DNA of 64,000 bases from Chloroflexota bacterium (lineage in GTDB: Bacteria > Chloroflexota > Anaerolineae > Aggregatilineales > Phototrophicaceae), in contig JAPOVL010000043.1 in NCBI GenBank assembly GCA_026708115.1, positions 1 to 64,000 of the forward strand. Direction: 5' to 3'. The notes below the pieces were generated by a model, which was not told the DNA's origin, searched no databases, and saw only the letters and a list, made by a program, of their open reading frames with translations. This document shows positions 8,337-15,851 of the stretch, one piece after another. Each line of letters begins with the position of its first letter. Position 1 is the stretch's first letter. The position numbers were made by a program, and so were the translations under genes.

Positions 8337-8480
8337 TTAGTTGGTTAGAATTTCGCGCCGAAACCTGTAGGTCTTGGGGTATTTTCGGGCGACCTGATAG
8401 GTCGCCCCTACAATTTTCGTCATAAGAGATGCCTGGCGATCGGTCAGGTTTCGGTTTGAAGTTTGTTCGTCTTTGTCCAT
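8337..8480 (-). CDS. Candidate small HTH-like protein, probably decayed
   Basis: A 47-residue frame containing LTDRQ near its start and TYRFRRE near its end, a pair of motifs that flank the helix-turn-helix in phage small DNA-binding proteins (usually LTDRQ ... TVYRWRRE). The middle is about 7 residues too short and is supplied by the palindromic repeat at 8387-8407 (read as VGATYQVAR), so the repeat has probably inserted into and damaged an older gene. No ribosome site. Confidence 0.25.
   Translation of the reverse strand: MDKDEQTSNRNLTDRQASLMTKIVGATYQVARKYPKTYRFRREILTN
8387..8407. repeat. Palindromic dispersed repeat, copy 1
   Basis: Perfect 9-bp arms GGGCGACCT / AGGTCGCCC around GAT, followed by CCTACA. 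Same architecture (9-10 bp arms, 3-base loop, CCTAC tail) as copies near 41352, 45805, 61974 and 63547. Confidence 0.8.
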
Positions 8481-8647
8481 TTGAGGACACAGCAATATCA
8501 TTTTCCGACATGAGCGTCTCCTTTTGGACAATGCCGCTTCGTGTGCTCCAACGTCGAAGGATACAGCAATGCGGGGAGAAAAGGGGGTCTATATGGTCGC
8601 GGTTTCGGCAGTGAGTCGTGGGCTAGGGAAGGGGCTGCGAGAGGGTT

Positions 8648-9133
8648 TCAGGCAGTACTTTCCAAATAGGCTTGCAGCCGATTGAGGGTTTGATCTATGC
8701 CGGCTTCGGCGCCCATATCGACGATCTGGTCGCGCTGCTCTTTGGTATCATATCGGACTATGCTGCGAACGGTCGTCTGGCCATTGTCTTCGCTGAAGTC
8801 GACGGTGATATGCGCGGCGGGAAAGTCGTCCATGACATTGCCTTCCGCGTCGGCGAACTCATCCGTGTATACCAGGCGCCGGGGCGCGTCAATTTGCAGG
8901 TAAGTGGCTTTTCCGCAAGAGGTCACATCATCCGGTCCCGCCATGCAATAGAACCAGACGCCGTCAACGCGAAAGTCCAGCTCGCAGACGGGCAAGGTCC
9001 AGCCTTCCGGTCCCCACCAGTGTTTCAAATGTTCCGCTTGGGTGTACATTTCCCAGAGCCGCTCGCGCGACGCGTTATAACCCCGCGTGATATGGATCTC
9101 GCGTTCGGATGACTTGTCAAATTCTGTTTTCAT
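8648..9133 (-). CDS. AHSA1/SRPBCC-domain protein
   Basis: 161 residues, one START-like helix-grip domain. The family markers are clear: ITRGYNASRERLWEMYT, then HLKHWWGPEGWTLPVCELDF and VDGVWFYCM. These proteins bind hydrophobic ligands or act as Hsp90 co-factors; most bacterial members have no assigned ligand. ATG 9133 follows GGAG by 10 bases; an ATG at 9178 overlapping the recF stop would add an unlikely 15 residues. It lies 41 bases after recF on the same strand and may be co-transcribed, though no functional link to recombination is known. Confidence 0.85.
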   Translation of the reverse strand: MKTEFDKSSEREIHITRGYNASRERLWEMYTQAEHLKHWWGPEGWTLPVCELDFRVDGVWFYCMAGPDDVTSCGKATYLQIDAPRRLVYTDEFADAEGNVMDDFPAAHITVDFSEDNGQTTVRSIVRYDTKEQRDQIVDMGAEAGIDQTLNRLQAYLESTA

Positions 9134-9174
9134 CTCGGATTTTCTCCTGTTCGGTAACGACCATATGTTCATTT

Positions 9175-10389
9175 TCATGAATCGACCGCGGCGATCTGAC
9201 CGTTGACCACCTGAAACACAGAGGCTCTGCGCAAAAAGGTCGGATTAAAGATTTCGAGCTCGGTCGTTGTCAGCAGCGTTTGCGCTTGGCCGTCCAGTCG
9301 ATCCAAGAGAAAGGCCCGCCGTTTGCCATCAAGCTCGGCGACGACCTCATCGAGCAGAAATAGCGGATACTCGCCAATTTGGTCGCGCATCCACTCCAGC
9401 TCGGCAAAGCGCAGGGCCATGACGACGGTACGCGCCTGGCCGCGGCTGCCGTAGAGGCCGCAATCGCGCTCGTTGATCATCAAGCGCAGTTCGTCGCGGT
9501 GAGGCCCGGACAAGGTTATGCCGCGGCTGATGGATTCCTGGCGCTGCGACAGCAGTTTCTCGAGAAACTGCGGTTCTATCTCAGCGGGGCTCATTTGGCG
9601 GTTCAAGTCCAAGCCGTACAGGTCGAAGGAGAGTTGTTTGCCATCGCCATCCGCGTTGGGCGCGATGCTGGGCAGATATTTGAGGCTCAGCGCCTCGCGG
9701 CCGCCGGTCAGCGCATGATGGGTATCGCGGGCTTTGATCTCGAGTTCGCGCAGGAAACGCTGTCGACAGGAGACAATCACAGAGCCATATTTGGCCAATT
9801 GCCCGTCCCAAAACTCAAGTTCGACAGCATGGGCGCGCTTCTGGGCGACGCGCTTGAGCAAAGCATTGCGCTGCGGCAGCAGTTTGTCGTACTCGTTCAA
9901 GGCCAGCAGATAGTCAAGATTAACCTGTGTGAGCGTGGTGTTCATGAAGCGGCGGCGGTCGGAGGGCGAACCTTCCACCAGCGACAGGTCTTGGGGCAGA
10001 AAGAGTACGACGTTGAGCAAGCCAATGACATCGGTCACGCGCTTGTCGACATGATTGAGCTGGATCGATTTCTTGAATCGCGGCGCGCCGCTGCTCATAT
10101 CGAGCATGAGTGTGATATCCAGTTTCTGATAGCTGCTGTCTCTATTGCCCAACTCGGCAGAGAGACGCGCGAAGGGAATGGGGTCGTTTTCCGCGCGCCA
10201 GTGGATCAATTGACGGTCGCTGGCGGTATATGGCGAGCTGGATGTGGCCAGATAGTAAATCGCTTCCAAAGCGCTGGTTTTGCCCTGGGCGTTGTCGCCG
10301 TAAAGCACAACCGGTTTTCCAGCGGGCAACTCGCATTCCAAGCGAGCGTAGTTGCGGAAATTGGTCAGCGAGAGATGGTTGATGTGCAT
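9175..10389 (-). CDS. recF: DNA replication/repair ATPase RecF
   Basis: 404 residues, slightly longer than the usual 360-380. SMC-like ABC ATPase that, with RecO and RecR, loads RecA at single-strand gaps. Visible motifs: Walker A GDNAQGKT (31-38), the RecF segment FLPQDLSLVEGSPSDRRRF, ABC signature-containing LSGPHRDELR plus GSRGQARTVVMALRFAE, and Walker B PLFLLDEVVAELD. The N-terminal MHINHLSLTNFRNY is the standard RecF opening. The dnaA-dnaN-recF-gyrB neighbourhood found in many bacteria is absent here; recF sits beside an AHSA1 gene instead. Confidence 0.95.
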   Translation of the reverse strand: MHINHLSLTNFRNYARLECELPAGKPVVLYGDNAQGKTSALEAIYYLATSSSPYTASDRQLIHWRAENDPIPFARLSAELGNRDSSYQKLDITLMLDMSSGAPRFKKSIQLNHVDKRVTDVIGLLNVVLFLPQDLSLVEGSPSDRRRFMNTTLTQVNLDYLLALNEYDKLLPQRNALLKRVAQKRAHAVELEFWDGQLAKYGSVIVSCRQRFLRELEIKARDTHHALTGGREALSLKYLPSIAPNADGDGKQLSFDLYGLDLNRQMSPAEIEPQFLEKLLSQRQESISRGITLSGPHRDELRLMINERDCGLYGSRGQARTVVMALRFAELEWMRDQIGEYPLFLLDEVVAELDGKRRAFLLDRLDGQAQTLLTTTELEIFNPTFLRRASVFQVVNGQIAAVDS

Positions 10390-10779
10390 GCATTAACCAG
10401 ATCGTTGCCGGGTACTGAGTCATATTGTAGCGGGTCCCATGTGCTTGAGACAGCGCAGTTTAGCCCCGGAACAGCGTCAAGGGATGGATTTGGATAGCGC
10501 GGCGTTCTTGGCAAAAGCCGCTCGGCAGAGCGTTACTCAGTATGCGCAAGCAAGTAATGAGAATGAGAAAATGCCTTTATTAAACTCCACCCCCGGCCCT
10601 TGCCCCCTCGGTCCCCCTGCTTAGCGGGGGCGGAAACCCCGAAGCATCAGGGGCGCGTAGACACAGCCCTCCGGAGGGGGAGCGCGTTCGGCGGAACTTG
10701 GATTAGATCCAGAACTTTCGCTACAAATGAGACTTTTTGGCATTATTTTATTGGCACTACTTACATGCCAAAGTGGTTA
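10390..10779. other. Intergenic stretch with a GC-rich dispersed repeat
   Basis: Separates recF (transcribed leftward from 10389) from the end of the TolB-like gene (10780). No supported gene on either strand. Contains a copy of the long GC-rich repeat at 10587-10652 and little else. Confidence 0.7.
10587..10652. repeat. GC-rich dispersed repeat family B, short copy
   Basis: Shares with 63595-63662 the blocks CCCCCGGCCC, GCGGGGG-CGGAAACCCCGA and GCATCAGGG, including the hairpin CCCCCTGCTTAGCGGGGG. Lacks the downstream GGGATGCAAGGTAT segment present in the two long copies. Confidence 0.7.
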
Positions 10780-11919
10780 CTAGAGACCTACCCATTGGGG
10801 CACGAAGGCGTTCTCGACGATCTTGCTGGCATCCCCGCTCTTTAGATCATAGGTCCAGATCTCGGGAACGCGCTGGCGTTTGTCGGCGCCGTCCTCGCTG
10901 GCCAGAGGAAACCGTTGCATGACCAGGCGGTCTCCGGTTTGGTTCCAGCGGAAATAGGACGTGGTATAGCGCGGGTCAAAGAGGATGGGCGTGAGGGCCC
11001 CGTCGGCATCATTTGCGGAGCGGAGGTAGAGCTGATGCCCAGCGGTCCAGCGGTTGTCCGTATAGCGCCGGGCCAGGGCGACCGTTAGTCCATTGGGGTT
11101 CCATTGCGCGTTTACATCATCGACAGGACCGTCTGGATCGGTGAAGGCAGCGAATGACTTGTTGCGCAGATCGGCCAGGCGGAGGTGCGTGAAAAACTGT
11201 TCGCCGCGGCGCGCGATTTCCGGAAAAATGATGCGCTGTCCATTGGGCGAGATGGTGCCCATGGCGCCGTGGGACGAGGGTATGAAGCGCAATTGCGCGT
11301 CGCTGCCGTCACGCGGTATGAAGTCGAAGATCAAGATGCCGGGCTCGCGGACGTCCGAGCTATAAAATGCGATGGTATTGCCGTTGGCCGCCCAAACGGG
11401 GCTGTGGCCCACGACCCGAGAGTCGGCGATGAGTTGGGCCGTTTCATAGTTGCCGCTGGTCATATCGACTAGCCAGATGCGCGACAGGCCATAAGATCCG
11501 TTGAGCGATTCCGAACGCTGATATGCCAGCCTGCTGCCATCGGGGCTGAATACGGGCGTGGTGCAATAGGCGTACTGGGCTACGCAATCGACCAGGTCGG
11601 TGACGCGGCCGCTACGCATATCCATGAGCCGCAGGTTAACGATACCCGCCTGATTACGTTCGCCGAAGGCCAGCCAATCTCCATCGGGACTGAAGTCAAA
11701 ATCGTAAACGCCGTTTTCGCTGAAGGTCAGTTGCTGCTGCGCATCGGGATTGCCGATTTCCGCCATCCAAACATTTTGAGGGCTGCTGACGGCGGGATAG
11801 AGATAGGCGACGCGAATCGGCTGTCGGGCTGGATCGCTGACGATAGCGGCCAGGGCGACGCCGAGCAGGCAGAGCGTCGCGATCCCGAAAACTACATAGT
11901 CCAGCTTCGATAATTTCAT
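10780..11919 (-). CDS. TolB-like WD40/PD40 beta-propeller, membrane-anchored
   Basis: 379 residues. An N-terminal helix (VVFGIATLCLLGVALAAIV) anchors the protein in the membrane with an extracytoplasmic propeller. Repeats with the PD40 signature are visible: FDFSPDGDWLAF, PVFSPDGSRLAY, PVWAANGNTIAFY, TISPNGQRIIF and AQWNPNGLTVAL. Such propellers are protein-interaction platforms. ATG 11919 gives a proper signal-anchor; the open frame extends further upstream but has no gene-like content. It follows the DUF1980-type gene by 16 bases and so is the third gene of a permease operon. Confidence 0.8.
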   Translation of the reverse strand: MKLSKLDYVVFGIATLCLLGVALAAIVSDPARQPIRVAYLYPAVSSPQNVWMAEIGNPDAQQQLTFSENGVYDFDFSPDGDWLAFGERNQAGIVNLRLMDMRSGRVTDLVDCVAQYAYCTTPVFSPDGSRLAYQRSESLNGSYGLSRIWLVDMTSGNYETAQLIADSRVVGHSPVWAANGNTIAFYSSDVREPGILIFDFIPRDGSDAQLRFIPSSHGAMGTISPNGQRIIFPEIARRGEQFFTHLRLADLRNKSFAAFTDPDGPVDDVNAQWNPNGLTVALARRYTDNRWTAGHQLYLRSANDADGALTPILFDPRYTTSYFRWNQTGDRLVMQRFPLASEDGADKRQRVPEIWTYDLKSGDASKIVENAFVPQWVGL

Positions 11920-11935
11920 TGCACAAGCGTCAAGA

Positions 11936-12670
11936 CTAGGGATACAGATAGGGTTGCGCGGGTTCTTCGATCGAGTCAACCGCGTCAGCAAGGACAATGG
12001 GCGCGAATTCCCCCCCGAACAGGTCGGCGAGCACTTCGCCACGCACCCGGACCCAGGCGCCGGGCGCGAAATCGCTCGCTGCGCCGGACCTGACCGGCAT
12101 GCCAATGGGATAGGCATCGGCCACGCAGCAGCTCATTGTGAAGCGCGAGACCATGAACTCGTCTGCTCCCATTCTTGGTTCGCGATAAACAAAGCCGCTG
12201 ACATCAACCGGTTGGCCATTAAAAGCGGCGGGCGTTGAGGCGCGATTGAAGGCGCGCAGCCAATCGAGAATATTGCGATCCAGGGGATTGCGATTGAGAG
12301 AGGCAACGCCTTCGACGCCGACGGGGCTGAGGCCGATGCCGCCGGAGACAGCTTCCACGCCCAGAGAGCGCGAGGGGATTAGCAGCGCGAGCAGCAGCGG
12401 AAAAGCGACGATCAGCAGACTATCCCAGCCGATGTGATGATGACTGTGGGCGCGGCGAGGACTGAGACAGGCATATAGATTTGCCAGGGCCAGCAGGAAA
12501 AAGAGCGCTGTGCCAACGTAAGCCAGCCAGGCAAAACGCAGGTTGATATAGTTTGCCAGGTTGCCGGTGAAGATCAACACAGCGAGGTAGATGCCCATGC
12601 CGAAAAGGATGAGCGATTTGGCCCAGGTTGCCTCATCAATCTGTGAATGATGTTGATGCTCGGCGCTCAT
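11936..12670 (-). CDS. DUF1980/TIGR03943 (YcgQ-type) membrane protein
   Basis: 244 residues. His-rich N-terminus (MSAEHQHHSQID), four membrane helices, a second His cluster (HSHHHIGWDS), then an extracytoplasmic OB-like domain with the family motif FTMSCCVADAYPIGMPV. The CC and His residues suggest metal binding. Members are encoded next to YcgR/ArsP-type permeases, as here (permease ends 17 bases upstream), and are thought to work with them in metal or metalloid handling or cell-envelope stress. ATG 12670 has GGAG at 8 bases; an upstream TTG (12691) is less likely. Confidence 0.85.
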   Translation of the reverse strand: MSAEHQHHSQIDEATWAKSLILFGMGIYLAVLIFTGNLANYINLRFAWLAYVGTALFFLLALANLYACLSPRRAHSHHHIGWDSLLIVAFPLLLALLIPSRSLGVEAVSGGIGLSPVGVEGVASLNRNPLDRNILDWLRAFNRASTPAAFNGQPVDVSGFVYREPRMGADEFMVSRFTMSCCVADAYPIGMPVRSGAASDFAPGAWVRVRGEVLADLFGGEFAPIVLADAVDSIEEPAQPYLYP

Positions 12671-12687
12671 GCGCGCTTCTCCGTGTG

Positions 12688-13716
12688 TCAATAACCGAGG
12701 GCGACGTTAATCAATACGCCTGCCAGCAGGTTCAAGACAAAAGGCAGCAAAACCAAATACAAGACGATCTTGCGGCGGAAGACACCGGTAAACATCAGCG
12801 TACTTTTAATATCGACCATGGGTCCAAAACTGAGAAAGCTAATGATGGCGCCGGTACTGAAGGTGTTGACAAAAGCCAGCGCGAGAAAACTATCAACAGT
12901 CGAGCAAACGCTGAGCAAGAAAGCCAAGATCTGCATAAAGAGAACCGACATGACCGGACCCGCGCCTAGGGCGAGCAAGCTGTCCTGTGGCACAAAAGTT
13001 TGCAACAGCGCCGCCAGCGCCGAGCCCAAAATGAGAAAGCGGCCCATCTCGAAAAAATCGTCCGCGCCGATTTGCATTGCGGAAAACAATTTGGCGCGCA
13101 AGCTCGGCCCGCCGTGGGGATGATGATGACAAGTTTCCTCGTCGGCTTTGGCCGAAGTCGGCTTGAGCACCTCGCGCGGATCCGCGAAAGTGCCGATGAC
13201 TGTCGCGACAATCACCGCCACCAGAACGGTCAGCAGCGCGCGGCCGATCAAGACGCCGCCAAAGCCAAAGGCGATATAGGTGCTGGCGAAAACAATGGGA
13301 TTCATGAAAGGCGCCGCCAGCAAGAATGCCACACCCATCGAAAGCGGCAGTCCCTTGCGGAAGAGCCGCCGCGTCACCGGTACCACGCCGCATTCGCAGA
13401 CCGGAAATATCAGACCGAGGGCAGTCCCGCCCAAAGCGGCGCCGAGGCGACTGCGGGGCAAAAAACGCAAGATATCGTCGGTTTTTACAAAGGTCTCGAT
13501 CAATCCCGAGGTGAGCGAACCCATAAGCAAAAACGGTACCGCCTCGATAAATATGCCGAGGAAGCGCGTGGCGAAGACACTGGCCGTCAAATAGAGATCG
13601 TCCCCGGCGCGCAGGGCCTGATAGATGGCGGCCGATAAAACTGACGCGGCGAGCAAGACGAATATGACTCGCTTGAGCGGCAATGGGGATGCTGTTTTGA
13701 GGTGATCAATTCGCAT
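12688..13716 (-). CDS. ArsP/YcgR-family (DUF318) permease
   Basis: 342 residues with about eight helices in two halves. Each half carries a conserved polar motif: PVCECGVVPVTRRL in the first and SVCSTVDSFLALAF in the second, both characteristic of the ArsP_1/DUF318 family, which includes exporters of trivalent organoarsenicals. A His-rich cytoplasmic loop (EETCHHHPHGG) separates the halves and could bind metal. With the next gene it forms the usual YcgR-YcgQ pair. Substrate not known from sequence. Confidence 0.88.
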   Translation of the reverse strand: MRIDHLKTASPLPLKRVIFVLLAASVLSAAIYQALRAGDDLYLTASVFATRFLGIFIEAVPFLLMGSLTSGLIETFVKTDDILRFLPRSRLGAALGGTALGLIFPVCECGVVPVTRRLFRKGLPLSMGVAFLLAAPFMNPIVFASTYIAFGFGGVLIGRALLTVLVAVIVATVIGTFADPREVLKPTSAKADEETCHHHPHGGPSLRAKLFSAMQIGADDFFEMGRFLILGSALAALLQTFVPQDSLLALGAGPVMSVLFMQILAFLLSVCSTVDSFLALAFVNTFSTGAIISFLSFGPMVDIKSTLMFTGVFRRKIVLYLVLLPFVLNLLAGVLINVALGY

Positions 13717-13794
13717 GTCCGCGACTCATTTCCAGAATGCCCCTTGCTGGGCAAACTCGCGTCCGAGGACCCAGCGTGCAACAATAGTCAGGCT

Positions 13795-13959
13795 TCAGGT
13801 CTGGTCGCTGCCCGACTTAGACATTATCAGTCCGATAAGCAATCCCAGCATGACGCCGGTAGGCATGCCCAAGGTTACATTGCCTATGCTAAGGCCGAAC
13901 AAAACACCGACCGCCAAACCAATTACAATACCAACAGCAAAGAGTAGATTAGGCTGCAT
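13795..13959 (-). CDS. 54-residue glycine-zipper membrane peptide
   Basis: ATG 13959 has a GGAG site 8 bases upstream. The product is nearly all hydrophobic with Gly every 3-4 residues (LLFAVGIVIGLAVGVLFGL, then MPTGVMLGLLIGLIMSKSG), giving two short helices of the glycine-zipper kind, followed by a polar tail SKSGSDQT. It lies 78 bases upstream of the ArsP-type permease on the same strand and could be the first gene of that operon. Function unknown; such peptides oligomerise in membranes. Confidence 0.65.
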   Translation of the reverse strand: MQPNLLFAVGIVIGLAVGVLFGLSIGNVTLGMPTGVMLGLLIGLIMSKSGSDQT

Positions 13960-14048
13960 GCGGTAAGCTCCACATCCTTAGGACGCTGCTACCATGGGCG
14001 CTGCTCGGCTGCCAGCTGGTTTCATAGCAATAATACGCGTTTCCAGCC

Positions 14049-15851
14049 TCATGAATGCCGGCCCTGGGAATGGCCGTTGAATGCGCCGGACGGGCCGCTG
14101 CCATTCCGCCCGCCAGCAAGAACCCGGTATATGACCTCGTGGCGCTCGAAGCCGGCTGTCATCTTGGTGGGCGTGACGGCATGGGCTTCAATGTGATCCT
14201 TGACCAATTCATAGGTGTCGGCGCTGATGATAATCTCGCCGGGTTCGGCGTTTTCTTGCAAGAATTTGCTGTCTTCGGTGGCTTCGCCCAAGGCGGCGAA
14301 TTCAATGCGGTTGGCGCCGCCCACCATGCCGAGAACAGAAAGCCCGGTGTGGATGCCGATACCAAAATGCAATTGATGATCGGGATCAACGACTTCGTGC
14401 AGCGCATAGACTTCTTGCATAATCTTTTGCGCGGCCCGCAATGCGCGCAGGGCATGATCTGTCTGATGATTCAACTGCGTATTCCACAGGGCAGTGATGG
14501 CGTCGCCCAAGTACTTGTCGACGATGCCATCGTGAGAGGTGATGGCGTCGCTGGCCGCGCCCAGGTAGCGATTGACGATGCGCATGAGGTCTTCCGGTTG
14601 CAGGTACTCGCTGAAGGCGGTAAATCCGCGCATATCGGCAAACATGGCAGAGATTGTCCGTTCGGTCGGGCTGGTATCAAATTCGCTGATGGAGCCGATG
14701 TTCTCCAGCAGGGCTTCGGAGACAAAGGTGCCCAACAGGCGCCGCTGTTCTTCCTGTTCTTTGCGCTCTGTCAAATCGTCGATCACCAGCGCGACGCCAT
14801 GATTGACCCGGTCCTCACCGCGCAGCGGGCTGGCGACCACTTGCCAGTACTTTTGCTGCCCGTGCAATTCGAAGCGCTCTGCCCAGATGTGTTGGACCTG
14901 TTGGCGCCGAACCATTTCCACATTTTCGTGAAATTGCTCCGTGACACCGTGCAAGACCTCACGCAAGGGCAAGCCATTGCAGTCTTCGTTGTTGATTTTG
15001 GTAATGCCTTCCACAGCTTCATTACAGACAAGCACGCAGTTCTCGCCGTTGATTGTAATCACGCCGGATCCGATGGAGGCGAATATGTTAGACAAGCGAA
15101 TCTGCATTTCTTCGACCAGGGCCATTTGCGCGCGAATATCCTCAAAAAGGCGGGCATTTTCAATGGCCACAGCGGCTTGCTGGCCGAAGCTGGTCAAGAG
15201 GTCGAGCTCGTTTTCCTTGAACAGGCCGGCCATGACACGGTTGTCACAATAGGCGACGCCAATGACCTCGTCGCGCACTTTAAGCGGTACCGCCAAGATG
15301 CTGAGCAAAGCGAAGCCGGCGATGCTTTCGCTATGCGCCAAGCTGTCGTCAGCACCGGCGTCCACCGTCAGCAGCGGCTCGCCGTTTTCAACGACTTGAT
15401 TGATGATGGTCCAACTAACGATGCGCCCGCCGATGGCGGTTTCTTCCGCGCTTAGACCACGGGCGACAGTGAACTCCAGTTCGCCGGTATGTCGATTCTT
15501 CAAAACAATATAACCGCGCTCGGCCTGTGTAAGCTGGATGACAGTTTCCATGACCTGGTTGAGGACTTCGTCGGTCTCTTGCGCCGAGTTGATTAAGGCG
15601 GTGGTATCTGCCAGGCGCCGCAATTGCTGCAGTTTCATGTGGGAATCGACGAGGCCGACCGAGAGCGCGTCGATACTGGAACGCAGCGTCCAGAGCCTGT
15701 CGATAGCGTTGACGGGCAATTTGATGCCGCGCTGCTGCAGCAGGGCTTGCTGCTTTTCCAGCAAGCTCTTGGCCTCGTCGGTGCGCTGCTTGAGTTCCTT
15801 CAGTTGTGTCTGGATGGCGGTGAATCCGCGTGATGCCGCTGCTTGGCTCAT
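14049..15851 (-). CDS. GAF-PAS class III nucleotide cyclase, metal-site subunit
   Basis: 600 residues: N-terminal coiled coil (10-90), GAF domain (about 90-238), linker helix, PAS domain (about 250-365), class III cyclase domain (about 395-585). Both metal Asp residues are present (D406 in FADMRGF, D450 in DKYLGDAIT) with Lys446. However the residues that contact base and phosphates in the partner half-site are gone: at the Thr/Asp position there is A519 (EFAALG), at the transition-state Asn there is E526 and at the Arg there is F530 (EATEDSKF). As a homodimer it should be inactive. Its start overlaps the stop of the upstream cyclase gene by 4 bases, and the two probably form one heterodimer. 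Confidence 0.85.
   Translation of the reverse strand: MSQAAASRGFTAIQTQLKELKQRTDEAKSLLEKQQALLQQRGIKLPVNAIDRLWTLRSSIDALSVGLVDSHMKLQQLRRLADTTALINSAQETDEVLNQVMETVIQLTQAERGYIVLKNRHTGELEFTVARGLSAEETAIGGRIVSWTIINQVVENGEPLLTVDAGADDSLAHSESIAGFALLSILAVPLKVRDEVIGVAYCDNRVMAGLFKENELDLLTSFGQQAAVAIENARLFEDIRAQMALVEEMQIRLSNIFASIGSGVITINGENCVLVCNEAVEGITKINNEDCNGLPLREVLHGVTEQFHENVEMVRRQQVQHIWAERFELHGQQKYWQVVASPLRGEDRVNHGVALVIDDLTERKEQEEQRRLLGTFVSEALLENIGSISEFDTSPTERTISAMFADMRGFTAFSEYLQPEDLMRIVNRYLGAASDAITSHDGIVDKYLGDAITALWNTQLNHQTDHALRALRAAQKIMQEVYALHEVVDPDHQLHFGIGIHTGLSVLGMVGGANRIEFAALGEATEDSKFLQENAEPGEIIISADTYELVKDHIEAHAVTPTKMTAGFERHEVIYRVLAGGRNGSGPSGAFNGHSQGRHS

Larger units (their letters stand above)
8073..8647. 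other. Gene-poor stretch with phage-like regulatory debris
   Basis: No well-supported gene. It holds a short candidate minus-strand frame (8337-8480), a run of 14 G at 8291-8304 next to GGGGTACCCC, a palindromic dispersed repeat (8387-8407), and three copies of the octamer TGAGGACA (8322, 8482 and inverted at 8219-8226). Its position just upstream of the phage-like genes suggests a decayed control region. Confidence 0.5.

Noticed and set aside
9379..10497. 372-codon frame antisense to recF
   Set aside because: recF motifs are unambiguous on the minus strand.
14055..15455. 466-codon frame antisense to the first cyclase
   Set aside because: Shadow frame with no motifs; the cyclase on the minus strand has GAF, PAS and catalytic motifs.
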